Assembly: GCF_029542625.1 (NCBI RefSeq)
Contig: NZ_CP120733.1
Location: 2,418,001-2,482,000 of the forward strand
From: Tepidibacter hydrothermalis
GTDB lineage: Bacteria; Bacillota; Clostridia; Peptostreptococcales; Peptostreptococcaceae
Reading direction: 5' to 3'
Length of the DNA: 64,000 nt
In this document: positions 54,277 to 63,943 of the stretch, piece by piece
Position numbering within the stretch: the stretch's first letter is position 1
Layout of the letters: the number at the start of each line of letters is the position of its first letter
The notes under the pieces: model-generated
Database searches by the model: none
Told to the model about the DNA's origin: nothing
What the model saw: the letters and a program-made list of their open reading frames with translations, nothing else
Program-made: the position numbers and the translations under genes

Positions 54277-55948
54277 GAGCTATTTGTATAATTTCTTTAG
54301 CATGTTCTATAGTTTTTTGAGTTATATTAGATCCAGATATTAATCTTGCTATTTCTTTTATCTGTTCTTCTAAATTTAATTTCTCTATTTTTGTGTAAGT
54401 TCTACTTTCTTGTATTACTTTTTCTATTCTAAAATGAGAATTCGCATTTACTGCTATTTGAGGCAAGTGAGTTATACTTATAACCTGTTTTTTATATGAT
54501 ATATCCTTTAATTTATTTCCTACTATTTCTGCAGCTATTCCACTTATTCCGGTATCTATTTCATCAAATACAAGCGTGTTAACTTTATCTATATCAGATA
54601 ATATAGTTTTAAATGCAAGCATAAATCTTGACATTTCACCACCAGATGCAACCTTGTATATAGGCATTAAATCTTCACCTATATTAAAGGATATCATAAA
54701 TTCTATAATATCTTTTCCAGTCGAAGAATAATCTTCTTTTTGATTTAAATCTACTTTAAATACAACATTTTTCATATTTAAAGAATTTAATTGTTCACAT
54801 ATATCATTTTCTAATTTATTTGCAATTTCTTTTCTTATAGAAGTTATTTTTTCACTTTTTTGATTTAATTCTTTTTCAATTTTTTCCAATTCGTGTTTTA
54901 ACTCTATAATTTTTTCATCTCTATTTTCTATATCTTCTAATCTTTGAATTATTTTGTCTTTATATTGTAAAATTTCCTCTATGGAATTACCATATTTTCT
55001 TTTTACATTGTTTATTGTATCTATTCTCATCTCTATATCATCAATGCTTTTAATATCAAAATCCACATTATCTTTATAGTCCCTTATATCTTTTGATATA
55101 TCTTGAAGAGTATACATAATTTCTTCTAATGAAGAATAAAACTGTTCTAATCTATGATCTATATTCGCAATACTTTTCAAGTCTTTAATACCTTTAGATA
55201 TTAAATCGAATGCATTATAATTTGATTCATATAAATTTGAATACGAACTATTTAAACTTGTATATATTTTTTCGCTATTTCTATGTATTTCTCTTTCTTT
55301 TAAAAGCTCATCATATTCTCCTATAGTTAAATCAGCTTCTTCAATCTCTTGTATTTGAAATTTTAAAAGATCTATTTCTCTTGCTATTTGAATATCATCT
55401 TTATTCTCAGTTAATTCATTTATCTTCTTTTTCAAATCAAAATACTCATTATATATACCTAAATATTCTTCTTTTGCAGGCTCAATTCTTTCATATCCAT
55501 ATATATCTAAAAACTCTATGTGCTTATCTTTGTTAAAAAGAACCTGATTTTGATGCTGACTATGTACATCTACCAATAAAGACCCTATAGTTTTCAAAAA
55601 GGATATTCTTACATTTCTTCCATTTATTCTACTTATATTCTTTCCATCACTGTATATTTCCCTTGATATTATCAAGTTATCATCTAAAGATGCATCTATT
55701 CCATACTCTAAAAGTTCTTTAATGACTTTTTTATTTGTAACATTAAATATAGCCTCTACAAGACCTTTATCCGTTCCTTTTCTTACAAATGATTTGTCAT
55801 ACCTTCCACCTAAACAAAGATTAAGAGCGTCTATTATTATAGATTTACCAGAACCTGTTTCTCCAGTTAATACATTAAATCCTTCTTCAAAATCTATTCT
55901 AATTTCTTCTGCCAATGCAAAATTCTTTATATACATCTCAAGGATCAT
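54260..55948 (-). CDS. recN: DNA repair protein RecN
   Basis: This 562-aa SMC-like ATPase has the Walker A GETGSGKSI (about 29-37) at the N-terminus and a long coiled coil (about 160-390). The ABC signature is VASGGEMSRF, and Walker B/D-loop VFDEIDTGISG is near the C-terminus. RecN gathers double-strand-break ends for recombination. Length matches the family. It lies in the conserved argR-recN-spoIVB-spo0A run, 15 bp from argR. Confidence 0.97.
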   Translation of the reverse strand: MILEMYIKNFALAEEIRIDFEEGFNVLTGETGSGKSIIIDALNLCLGGRYDKSFVRKGTDKGLVEAIFNVTNKKVIKELLEYGIDASLDDNLIISREIYSDGKNISRINGRNVRISFLKTIGSLLVDVHSQHQNQVLFNKDKHIEFLDIYGYERIEPAKEEYLGIYNEYFDLKKKINELTENKDDIQIAREIDLLKFQIQEIEEADLTIGEYDELLKEREIHRNSEKIYTSLNSSYSNLYESNYNAFDLISKGIKDLKSIANIDHRLEQFYSSLEEIMYTLQDISKDIRDYKDNVDFDIKSIDDIEMRIDTINNVKRKYGNSIEEILQYKDKIIQRLEDIENRDEKIIELKHELEKIEKELNQKSEKITSIRKEIANKLENDICEQLNSLNMKNVVFKVDLNQKEDYSSTGKDIIEFMISFNIGEDLMPIYKVASGGEMSRFMLAFKTILSDIDKVNTLVFDEIDTGISGIAAEIVGNKLKDISYKKQVISITHLPQIAVNANSHFRIEKVIQESRTYTKIEKLNLEEQIKEIARLISGSNITQKTIEHAKEIIQIAQNKDV

Positions 55949-55963
55949 GATAATCCCCCTTAT

Positions 55964-56410
55964 CTATATTAGCTTTCTAAATCTACCTTTTATAATATCT
56001 ACATCTTCTGTGGTTTTTAGCAATATAAATACAGTATCAATACCTGCTATTGTGCCTACTACTTCTTTAATTTCTAGTTGATCTACTGCTTTTGCAACTA
56101 ATTGCGCAGATCTAGGTATAGTTTTTAAACATACTATATTTTCAGCCGAATCAATTCCTACTAATAGTTCTTTTAATAACCTTATTAGTCTGTCAGAAGA
56201 TCCTTTTTCTTCTTTTTTAAGTGCTGCATACTTATAGTTTCCATCTTTTGTTAGAACTTTAACTAATTTTAAGTCCTTTATATCTCTTGAAACTGTAGCT
56301 TGAGTAACGTTCATTCCGTGATCTCTAAGCTTTTGTGCAAGTTCATCTTGAGTCGTTATATCATTGCTTTCAATTATTTCTAATATTTTGTTATGCCTTG
56401 ATATTTTCAA
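55964..56410 (-). CDS. argR: Arginine repressor ArgR/AhrC
   Basis: This 148-aa protein has an N-terminal winged helix (RHNKILEIIESNDITTQDEL, VTQATVSRDIKDL). The C-terminal hexamerisation/arginine-binding domain includes VVGTIAGIDTVFILLKT. ArgR senses L-arginine and represses biosynthesis and activates catabolism. No arginine genes are nearby; the tlyA-argR-recN position is conserved across Firmicutes. A GGAGG ribosome site precedes the ATG. Confidence 0.96.
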   Translation of the reverse strand: MKISRHNKILEIIESNDITTQDELAQKLRDHGMNVTQATVSRDIKDLKLVKVLTKDGNYKYAALKKEEKGSSDRLIRLLKELLVGIDSAENIVCLKTIPRSAQLVAKAVDQLEIKEVVGTIAGIDTVFILLKTTEDVDIIKGRFRKLI

Positions 56411-56426
56411 CTTTAAATCCTCCTAA

Positions 56427-57236
56427 TTACAGTTTTTTATGAGAATCTTCTACTACTTTCAAAATTGTTTCATCATAGTTTAATTCATTTTTTTCATTTA
56501 AATCATTATTCTTTCTTATATGAAGTAAGTACTCGATATTTCCTTCTGGACCTTTTACAGGTGAATAGTCTAAGTTTAATATATCAAATCCATTTTTATA
56601 TACAAACTCAGTTATTCTTTTAATTACATCTATGTGCGTTTGTTTGTCTCTAACTACTCCTTTTTTACCAACCTTTTCTCTACCTGCTTCAAATTGTGGT
56701 TTTATAAGAGCTATTATTTCTCCATTTTCTTTAAGCAATTCTTTAGCCTTTGGTATTACAAGTCTCAATGATATAAATGATACATCTATAGATGAAAAAT
56801 CAGCGTATTCTCCTAAATCTTCAACTTCAACGTGTCTTATATTGGTTCTCTCCATACATACAACTCTGTCATCCTGTCTTAATTTCCATGCAAGTTGACC
56901 GTATCCAACATCTATAGAAAATACTTTTATAGCTCCATTTTGAAGCATACAGTCTGTAAATCCACCTGTAGATGATCCTATATCTAAACATACTTTACCT
57001 TTTACATCTACATCAAAGTTTTTTATTGATTTTTCAAGTTTTAACCCACCTCTACTAACGTAGGGAATAAGTTTTCCCTTCACAGTTATTTTGCAATCTT
57101 CTTTAACTAAAGTTCCTGCTTTATCACACCTTTGGCCATCTACAAATACAAGACCTGCCATCAACGATTTTTTGGCTCTTTCTCTACTTTCAAAATGTCC
57201 GTTTTCAACTAGTAAAATATCTATTCTTTTTTTCAT
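56427..57236 (-). CDS. tlyA: TlyA-family rRNA methyltransferase/hemolysin-like protein
   Basis: This 269-aa protein begins with an S4 RNA-binding domain (RIDILLVENGHFESRERAKK). An FtsJ-like SAM methyltransferase follows, with VCLDIGSSTGGFTDCMLQNG, FSIDVGYGQLAWKLR and ALIKPQFEAGREKVGKKGVV. TlyA 2'-O-methylates 16S and, in some species, 23S rRNA. The haemolysin name is historical. It lies between dxs and argR with short gaps. Confidence 0.94.
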   Translation of the reverse strand: MKKRIDILLVENGHFESRERAKKSLMAGLVFVDGQRCDKAGTLVKEDCKITVKGKLIPYVSRGGLKLEKSIKNFDVDVKGKVCLDIGSSTGGFTDCMLQNGAIKVFSIDVGYGQLAWKLRQDDRVVCMERTNIRHVEVEDLGEYADFSSIDVSFISLRLVIPKAKELLKENGEIIALIKPQFEAGREKVGKKGVVRDKQTHIDVIKRITEFVYKNGFDILNLDYSPVKGPEGNIEYLLHIRKNNDLNEKNELNYDETILKVVEDSHKKL

Positions 57237-57251
57237 AATTTATTACCTTTC

Positions 57252-59108
57252 TTATTTGACTTCTTCTATTATTTTTTTTGCTATTTTAGTTGCTGATAAT
57301 CCATACTTATCGTAAAGTATATCTACATTTCCGTGTTCTATAAATTTATCTTCAAATCCTATATTTATAAGTTTGCCTTTATATCCAAGCTTTGATAAAT
57401 GACAAGATACACTACTTCCAAATCCTCCAATTAAAACATTGTCTTCAACAGTCATTATATAATCATATTCTTTGTATATTTCTTCTAACATATTAAAATC
57501 TAAAGGTTTTAAAAATCTTCCATTTATTACAGTTATGTTTATTCCTCTTTCACTTAATATATCAGAACACTTTAAGCAAGTTTTTACCATTGCTCCTATA
57601 CCTATCAAAGCTACCTTACTTCCTTTTTTTATTAAATCCCATTCCCCAACATTTAACTCACAGTCATCTTGCTTATACTTAAAAGCTTCCCCTCTTGGAT
57701 ACCTTATGGCAACTGGACAGGTAATTGTTCTTGATAGTTCTAACATTTTTTCAAGCTCATATTTATCCATTGGAGCCATAACAGTTAGATTAGGTATTGA
57801 GTTTAAATAACTTAAGTCAAATACTCCATGATGAGTTTCACCATCCGCTCCAACAATTCCAGCTCTATCAAGTAGCAATGTTACAGGAAGATTACTAAGA
57901 GCTATATCGTGTATTATTTGATCATATCCTCTTTGAAGAAAAGTTGAGTACACTGCAAAATAAGGTTTTATACCATTAGCAGCAAGCCCACTTGCAAATG
58001 TAACTGCATGTCCTTCTGCTATTCCAACATCAAAAAATCTTTCAGGATAGGTATTTTGAAATTTGCCAAGACCGGTTCCAGATGGCATAGCAGCTGTAAC
58101 AGCAACAATATTTTTATCTTTAGCAGCCATTTCAACCATTTTTTCTCCTACTACACTCGAGTACGTCTCTTTAGAGCTCTTTTGAATTCCTTTTTTAATA
58201 TCAAAAGGACTTACCCCATGATACTTTTCTGGATGATCTTCTGCAAATCTATAACCTTTTCCTTTTTTTGTAATTACATGAACTATAGACGGCCCCTTAA
58301 ACTTTTTTATCGTTTTAAAAGTTTGAATAAGCTCTTCAATATCATGTCCATCTATTGGTCCAAAATACTTTATACCCATTTCTTCAAATAAAGCACCTGG
58401 ACTTACAATATATCTTAAACTATCTTTTATTTTATCTGCAGTTTTATATACCGTATCTCCAATTTTAGGTATATAATTAGTTATATTTTCAAATTCTACC
58501 TTTATCTTTTTATAAGCTTTATTAGTTCTAAGCTTCAATAAATAATTTGACATACTTCCGACATTTTTATCTATAGACATTTCATTATCATTTAATATTA
58601 CCGTCATATTTGTTTGAGTATGACCTAAGTGGTTAAGCGCTTCAAATGCCATACCACCAGTTAAAGCTCCATCTCCTATTACAGATAAAACTTCATAATT
58701 TTCTTTTTTAATATCGCGTGCCATTGCAAGACCTAGCCCTGCTGATATAGACGTGGAACTATGTCCAGTATCAAATGCATCATGAACACTTTCATTTCTT
58801 TTAGGGAATCCACTTAGTCCATTGAATTTTCTAAGAGTTTCAAATTCAGATGTTCTTCCAGTAATCATTTTATGTACATAAGCTTGATGACCTACATCCC
58901 AAACAATTTTATCCTTTGGTGTTTCAAATATATAGTGAAAGGCAAGCGTTAATTCTACTATACCTAAATTAGAAGCCAAATGTCCTCCTGTTTTAGATAC
59001 AGATCTTACCAAGAACTTTCTTATTTCATTAGTAAGTTCATTAAGTTCTTTTATATTCATTTTCTTTAAATCTTCAGGATTATTTACATTGTATAAATAT
59101 TTATACAT
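57252..59108 (-). CDS. dxs: 1-deoxy-D-xylulose-5-phosphate synthase
   Basis: This 618-aa ThDP enzyme has the cofactor motif GDGALTGGMAFEALN, an N-terminal SKTGGHLASNLG, and the transketolase pyrimidine-domain DRAGIVGADGETHHGVFD. It joins pyruvate and glyceraldehyde-3-phosphate in the first step of the MEP isoprenoid pathway. With ispA it supplies prenyl precursors for undecaprenyl phosphate. Length is typical (about 620 aa). Upstream, 59109-59321 has an inverted TATACCCTAGTA/TACTAGGATATATA pair but no recognised riboswitch. Confidence 0.97.
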   Translation of the reverse strand: MYKYLYNVNNPEDLKKMNIKELNELTNEIRKFLVRSVSKTGGHLASNLGIVELTLAFHYIFETPKDKIVWDVGHQAYVHKMITGRTSEFETLRKFNGLSGFPKRNESVHDAFDTGHSSTSISAGLGLAMARDIKKENYEVLSVIGDGALTGGMAFEALNHLGHTQTNMTVILNDNEMSIDKNVGSMSNYLLKLRTNKAYKKIKVEFENITNYIPKIGDTVYKTADKIKDSLRYIVSPGALFEEMGIKYFGPIDGHDIEELIQTFKTIKKFKGPSIVHVITKKGKGYRFAEDHPEKYHGVSPFDIKKGIQKSSKETYSSVVGEKMVEMAAKDKNIVAVTAAMPSGTGLGKFQNTYPERFFDVGIAEGHAVTFASGLAANGIKPYFAVYSTFLQRGYDQIIHDIALSNLPVTLLLDRAGIVGADGETHHGVFDLSYLNSIPNLTVMAPMDKYELEKMLELSRTITCPVAIRYPRGEAFKYKQDDCELNVGEWDLIKKGSKVALIGIGAMVKTCLKCSDILSERGINITVINGRFLKPLDFNMLEEIYKEYDYIMTVEDNVLIGGFGSSVSCHLSKLGYKGKLINIGFEDKFIEHGNVDILYDKYGLSATKIAKKIIEEVK

Positions 59109-59321
59109 AACTTCATCCTACTTTCTAAAAATTATTTTTAAATATATAAATATACCCTAGTATTTTCTCCAAAAGCTAAAAATTTAAAACCGTACACTTT
59201 TAGATAAGCTACCTATATTATAATAGCTTTAATTACTAGGATATATACCTATATCATATGTTTAATATTCTATTTTAACCTGCACAAAGCATAGATATTA
59301 TAGCACACCTAAAAATCATTT

Positions 59322-59771
59322 TCAAACCATTATGTTAGCTATTATAATACCTAATATGGCTCCTGATAAAACCTCTACAGGTGTATGCCCTACAAGTTCT
59401 TTTAACCTTTTTTCATTAAAAACATCTTTTCTATGTTCTTGTATATCTTCTATCATTTTATTAAGTATCTTAGCTTGCTTTCCAACAGCTCTTCTAACTC
59501 CAGCCGCATCATACATTACTATTAAAGCAAATACAAGAGCCATTGCAAACTCCAATGATTCATAACCTCTTTGTATTCCTATACTAGTTGCAAGACTTGT
59601 AACAAACGACGAATGCGAACTTGGCATACCACCAGAGCCCACAAACCTTGAAACATCTATTTTCTTATCAAATATAAAAGTTAGTATAACCTTTAATATC
59701 TGAGCTACAAACCAAGATATAAAGCACACTGCAAAAGTTTGATTATTTAAAATCCCCTCAATAAAAGCCAC
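59322..59771 (-). CDS. Divergent PAP2 family membrane protein (YuiD-like)
   Basis: This 149-aa protein has about four membrane segments and the divergent PAP2 features GGMPSSHSSFVTSLATSIGI, VMYDAAGVRRAVGKQA and LVGHTPVEVLSGAILGI. The SSHS and GHTPVEV parts correspond to acid-phosphatase active-site motifs. A role in prenyl-phosphate handling is suggested by its place between ispA and dxs, but is not shown. An AAGGAGG ribosome site precedes the ATG. Confidence 0.9.
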   Translation of the reverse strand: MAFIEGILNNQTFAVCFISWFVAQILKVILTFIFDKKIDVSRFVGSGGMPSSHSSFVTSLATSIGIQRGYESLEFAMALVFALIVMYDAAGVRRAVGKQAKILNKMIEDIQEHRKDVFNEKRLKELVGHTPVEVLSGAILGIIIANIMV

Positions 59772-59788
59772 TTAACATCCTCCTTAAA

Positions 59789-60679
59789 CTAACATTCTCT
59801 GTCTATAATGTAATCAGCTAAGCAATTTAAAAATTCATTTTTCTCATCAAATCTTGATATATACTTTTTAGCATCTTCTATAAGATTTTTAGCTATATCT
59901 CTTGATTTATCAATACCAAATAACGAAGGATATGTAGACTTGTTATTTTCTAAATCACTTCCAATATCTTTACCTAATTTTTTCTCATCCCCTACTATAT
60001 CTAATATATCATCTACAACTTGAAAAGCAAGTCCTATATTTTTAGCATAATTTGTTATATCTTGAAGTTCTATATCATTAGCTCCTCCAATTATAGCTCC
60101 TGCTCTCATTGATCCTATAATCATAGCTGATGTCTTATTCATATGTATAAAATCAAGTGTATCCTTATCTATTTTCTTGTTTTCACTTTGAAGATCTACT
60201 ACTTGGCCCGCTATCATACCTTTAACTCCTGCCGCCTTAGCTATTTCATTCATAGCCTTTACATATTTATAACTATTTTTTTCATTTTTCAAAGCATGAT
60301 CAAGCATTATTTCAAATGAATAATTTAAAAGTCCATCTCCAGCTAAAACAGCTATACCCTCTCCAAATACTTTATGATTTGTGGGTTTTCCTCTTCTTAA
60401 ATCATCATCATCCATTGCCGGTAAATCATCGTGTATAAGAGAATACGTATGAATCATCTCCATAGCGCATGCATAAGGTATAGTATCTTCTATATCAGAA
60501 TTAAATAAAGCTGCACTTTCCATCAAAAGTATAGGTCTAAGCCTCTTACCTCCTGCATCTAAACTATATTTCATCGCTTCGAATAAAGTTTTTTGATATG
60601 CATTCATATCTGGTATGTAACCTTGTAATCTACTTTCAAAATATGTTTTTTTATCTTTTAATGCTGATTTAAAATTCAT
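59789..60679 (-). CDS. ispA: Polyprenyl (farnesyl/geranylgeranyl) diphosphate synthase
   Basis: This protein of about 296 aa has both Asp-rich motifs: IHDDLPAMDDDDLRRGKP and FQVVDDILDIVGD. It condenses isopentenyl diphosphate with allylic diphosphates to C15/C20 products. The start at 60679 (GAGGAGG ribosome site) makes it adjoin xseB by 1 bp; a longer frame from 60694 overlaps. The xseA-xseB-ispA order is conserved in Firmicutes. Confidence 0.96.
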   Translation of the reverse strand: MNFKSALKDKKTYFESRLQGYIPDMNAYQKTLFEAMKYSLDAGGKRLRPILLMESAALFNSDIEDTIPYACAMEMIHTYSLIHDDLPAMDDDDLRRGKPTNHKVFGEGIAVLAGDGLLNYSFEIMLDHALKNEKNSYKYVKAMNEIAKAAGVKGMIAGQVVDLQSENKKIDKDTLDFIHMNKTSAMIIGSMRAGAIIGGANDIELQDITNYAKNIGLAFQVVDDILDIVGDEKKLGKDIGSDLENNKSTYPSLFGIDKSRDIAKNLIEDAKKYISRFDEKNEFLNCLADYIIDREC

Positions 60680-60680
60680 T

Positions 60681-60902
60681 TTATACCTCCTCAATATCGA
60701 TTTCTATTTCTTCTAAAGTATCGTTTGAAAACCTAGTTATCTTAAGTTGAGCTGATTCTAATAGCTTATTGCAGTGTCTATACAGCCTTATACCTTCTTC
60801 ATAAAGTTTTAAAGATTCATCTAATGATATAGTCTCCTCTTCTAAACTTTTAATTATCTCTTGTAACCTCTTATAAGAAACTTCATAATTCATACTAATC
60901 AA
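60681..60902 (-). CDS. xseB: Exodeoxyribonuclease VII small subunit
   Basis: This 73-aa, two-helix protein has the XseB pattern YKRLQEIIKSLEEETISLDE, SLKLYEEGIRLYRHCNKLLE. Several copies bind along the coiled coil of XseA to form exonuclease VII, which degrades single-stranded DNA. It overlaps the end of xseA by 8 bp. Confidence 0.96.
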   Translation of the reverse strand: MISMNYEVSYKRLQEIIKSLEEETISLDESLKLYEEGIRLYRHCNKLLESAQLKITRFSNDTLEEIEIDIEEV

Positions 60903-62094
60903 CCTCTTTTATATTCTGTATTTTACAATTCACACAGGCCTTTTCAAATAGTACATTTATATTATCTCCTAGGCTCAAGTCCTTAGGATCTTTAACTAAT
61001 ACATCGTCTTTTTCAACTAAAGTGTAACCTCTAGACATTACAGACAATGGACTTAAATTATTTAAGTTCTGCCCTATATACTCTAATTCATTCCTAGTTA
61101 AAATAAGTTTTTTGTTAATAGCATTTTCAATATTCTTTAAACAATTATCAGTACATATAAGCTTATCTTTTATTATTTCTTTGTAATCAATATCCATATC
61201 TTTCTTCGTACTGTCTAAATCTTTTTTATATGAATATACTTTATTTTCAAATACTTTATTCATTCTATCCTTAGATATATCAAGTTTATCTCTTATATCT
61301 ATATAAGATGGAACAGATATTTCAGCTCCAGCAGACGGAGTAGGTGCTCTAAGGTCTGACACAAAATCAGCTATTGTAAAATCAGTTTCATGTCCTACAG
61401 CACTTATTATAGGTATTTGTGATGCAAATATACTTCTTGCAACCTTTTCTTCATTAAAAGACCATAATTCTTCTATAGAACCTCCACCTCTAGCCAATAT
61501 TATAACATCTATAAATTCCCTTTTGTTCAAAAAATCAATAGCATATACTATATCATCAGCCGATCTATCCCCTTGCACCAAAACAGAATATACCTTAACA
61601 TTAACCTTTGGATACCTTCTAGATATAACATTTATAATATCTCTAAGTGCTGCCCCTGTTAAAGATGTAATAACACCTATATTCTTAGGCATACTCGGTA
61701 TTTTCTTTTTATATTCCTGATCAAATAACCCTTCATTTTGAAGTTTTTCTTTCAATTTTGCAAACTCTACATGTAAGTTTCCAACTCCTTCAACCTCAAT
61801 TGAGTTTATATAAAGCTGATAACTTCCATCTTTTTCATATAACGATATATATCCAGAAACTCTTACTTCAAGACCTTCCTTTAAATTTAAATCTTCAGGA
61901 ACATTATTTTTAAATATAACACAGTTTATCTTTGACTTATTGTCCTTTAAAGACATATATACATGACCACTTGTGTGGATTTTCAAATTAGATACTTCCC
62001 CTTTAACCTTTAAATTATATAATATAGGGTCATTGGTAAGAATCCTTTTTATATAAGCATTAACCTCACTAATAGAAAGAGCCTTTAACTTCAT
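60895..62094 (-). CDS. xseA: Exodeoxyribonuclease VII large subunit
   Basis: This 399-aa protein has an N-terminal OB fold (SEVNAYIKRILTND, HVYMSLKDNKSKINCVIFKN), then the catalytic domain with GVITSLTGAALRDI, LARGGGSIEELWSFN and ISAVGHETDFTIADFVSDLR. A coiled coil and C-terminal SRGYTLVEKD follow. Together with XseB it degrades single-stranded DNA. It is 2 bp from the TsaD-like gene, in one operon. Confidence 0.97.
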   Translation of the reverse strand: MKLKALSISEVNAYIKRILTNDPILYNLKVKGEVSNLKIHTSGHVYMSLKDNKSKINCVIFKNNVPEDLNLKEGLEVRVSGYISLYEKDGSYQLYINSIEVEGVGNLHVEFAKLKEKLQNEGLFDQEYKKKIPSMPKNIGVITSLTGAALRDIINVISRRYPKVNVKVYSVLVQGDRSADDIVYAIDFLNKREFIDVIILARGGGSIEELWSFNEEKVARSIFASQIPIISAVGHETDFTIADFVSDLRAPTPSAGAEISVPSYIDIRDKLDISKDRMNKVFENKVYSYKKDLDSTKKDMDIDYKEIIKDKLICTDNCLKNIENAINKKLILTRNELEYIGQNLNNLSPLSVMSRGYTLVEKDDVLVKDPKDLSLGDNINVLFEKACVNCKIQNIKEVD

Positions 62095-62096
62095 AA

Positions 62097-63056
62097 TTAT
62101 ACCTCACTTAAAAATCTATTAACTCCAATAATACCTGATCCTATTGCATTATCCTTTGCAAAACTAGATTTTGTAAAAAATGCATTTATTTTATTATTAC
62201 TTAACTTATTTATTAACTTACTAGATATATATTTACTAGAAGATACCCCTCCAACGAATAGTACATCTTTTATATTATATTTATCACTTAAGAATATAAT
62301 TGATTTATATATTGAATCTAAAATAGAATTTAAAATCACTTTAGATACATACTCCTTAGAATAGTTATCTACTATAGAAAATATTTGATTTTCAACACCT
62401 GAAAAATTCATATATCCTTCTTTAGATGATATCTTTAGATTATGTACATCAACATCACATTTTAACGCATTTTGATCTAAATACTCTCCACAAGGAAATT
62501 CGTATCCAAGCTTTACCCCAACTCTATCTATAAGTTGTCCGGCACTTATGTCCTTAGTCGCACCTACTATTTCTATATCGTACCCATATAATTTTCTATT
62601 TATTAATAGTATTTCAGTAGTTCCTCCAGACATATGTATGCACAAAAATCTATCTTTATCTATATTAGTATCATAAAAAGCCGCTTCTACATGACATTCT
62701 TGATGTGAGGTTTGATACAATTTTGTATTTAATACAGAAGATATAGTTTTTGCAAATTTATAGCCACAACTAAATACAGGCATATACGACCCTTCAATAG
62801 GTCTTGGTCTTGAAGATACACATACTCCTACTATATCATAATCTTTAATTTTAGATTTTAAATCTCCGAACATATCTCCCAAATTATTTGTATGTTGAAA
62901 AAAAGCATCTGATTGTCTAAGTCCTCTATTTCCGTGCTTTACCTTTAACATTCTTTTTTCGTTTATTATTATTTCTTTATCTAAATTTATAGCTGCTATA
63001 GATGTCGTATAGCAGCTTGTGTCTATTCCTAAAATTATTTTATTTTTCGATATCAT
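62097..63056 (-). CDS. TsaD/Kae1-like ASKHA protein (paralogue, not canonical TsaD)
   Basis: This 319-aa protein has the sialoglycoprotein-endopeptidase-annotated fold: ILGIDTSCYTTSIAAI at the start, the metal-binding HxxxH in TSHQECHVEAA, and HMSGGTTEILL. Canonical TsaD has NHLEGH and MSGGHT, so this is a divergent relative kept next to xseA and nusB in clostridia. A t6A role cannot be assumed. Its start overlaps the end of nusB by 17 bp. Confidence 0.82.
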   Translation of the reverse strand: MISKNKIILGIDTSCYTTSIAAINLDKEIIINEKRMLKVKHGNRGLRQSDAFFQHTNNLGDMFGDLKSKIKDYDIVGVCVSSRPRPIEGSYMPVFSCGYKFAKTISSVLNTKLYQTSHQECHVEAAFYDTNIDKDRFLCIHMSGGTTEILLINRKLYGYDIEIVGATKDISAGQLIDRVGVKLGYEFPCGEYLDQNALKCDVDVHNLKISSKEGYMNFSGVENQIFSIVDNYSKEYVSKVILNSILDSIYKSIIFLSDKYNIKDVLFVGGVSSSKYISSKLINKLSNNKINAFFTKSSFAKDNAIGSGIIGVNRFLSEV

Positions 63057-63444
63057 TTATTGCACTTCCCAATAATCCATTTATAAATTTAGTAGACTCA
63101 TCATCTGAATATCTCTTTGCAAGTTCTATACCTTCATTTATAGCAACTTTAAAAGGAACATTATCCATATATTTTATCTCAGCTATAGCAACTCTTAATA
63201 TACTAAGGTCTACTTTAGCAATTCTATTTATTTTCCATTTCGTAGAATGAGTACTTATAATAGAATCTATATCTTCTTTATTTTCTATAACTATATTTCC
63301 TAAATCAACTAGGTATTGGCTATCAAAGTTTTCATGCGAATGTTCCTCTATAAATTCTTCAATCTTTTCGTTAGTATATTCCTTAGTCATATCCATTTGA
63401 TAAACCATTTTCATTCCTAATTCTCTACTTATCTTTCTGCTCAT
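63040..63444 (-). CDS. nusB: Transcription antitermination factor NusB
   Basis: This 134-aa all-helical protein reads MSRKISRELGMKMVYQMDMT, with the family motif KVAINEGIELAKRYSDDEST followed by KFINGLLG. NusB with NusE binds boxA RNA in rRNA antitermination. The ATG at 63444 follows TTAGGAGG; a longer frame back to 63570 reaches upstream across the asp23 terminator and is not real. Confidence 0.96.
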   Translation of the reverse strand: MSRKISRELGMKMVYQMDMTKEYTNEKIEEFIEEHSHENFDSQYLVDLGNIVIENKEDIDSIISTHSTKWKINRIAKVDLSILRVAIAEIKYMDNVPFKVAINEGIELAKRYSDDESTKFINGLLGSAINDIEK

Positions 63445-63477
63445 TGTAAACCTCCTAAATATTATATACACAAAACT

Positions 63478-63501
63478 AACCCTCTGATTATTCAGAGGGT
63501 T
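63478..63501 (-). terminator. Terminator of asp23
   Basis: AACCCTCTGA and TCAGAGGGTT form a 10-bp stem with a 4-nt loop; AGTTTTG follows on the minus strand. Confidence 0.85.
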
Positions 63502-63514
63502 AATATACTTCCTA

Positions 63515-63880
63515 TTAACTATTCTCTTCAATTTTTTCTTTCTTAAAAGTAATTCCTTGAATGTGAACATTGACCTGAGCTACATTTAATCCAGTCATAG
63601 TTTCAATAGTTGTTTTAACATTTTCTTGTATTTTCCATGATACATCTGGTATAACAACACCATACTCTATCATTACAAATACATCTATGAATACTTCGTC
63701 TTCTTCTACTACGACTTTAACACCTTTAGATAAATTCTTTTTACCTAAAATTTCCGTTATATTACCTGTAATGCTTCCACTCATAGATGCTACTCCTTCT
63801 ATCTCAGAAGCAGAAATCCCTGATATAGTAGCAATTACATCTTCAGATATTTTTACTTGGCCATAATCTTTATTTTCCAA
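63515..63880 (-). CDS. Asp23/Gls24 family envelope stress protein (YqhY-like)
   Basis: This 121-aa protein has the Asp23 pattern ISEDVIATISGISASEIEGV, VFIDVFVMIEYGVVIPDVSW and VNVHIQGITF. The family is small, cytoplasmic and membrane-associated through partners. The YqhY type is linked to fatty-acid synthesis control in Bacillus and regularly precedes nusB. An AAAGGT-type ribosome site precedes the ATG. Confidence 0.93.
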   Translation of the reverse strand: MENKDYGQVKISEDVIATISGISASEIEGVASMSGSITGNITEILGKKNLSKGVKVVVEEDEVFIDVFVMIEYGVVIPDVSWKIQENVKTTIETMTGLNVAQVNVHIQGITFKKEKIEENS

Positions 63881-63943
63881 AGGTACACCTCCAAAGTGTT
63901 AAATTATATTTTAATTATACCAAATGGAAATAAATTTTACAAA

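Noticed and set aside
59109-59321. T-box or riboswitch upstream of dxs
   Set aside because: Only a short inverted repeat is visible; no specifier loop, T-box sequence or terminator-antiterminator pair was found.
63445-63570. N-terminal extension of nusB
   Set aside because: It would cross the asp23 terminator and overlap asp23; a strong ribosome site sits at the shorter start.
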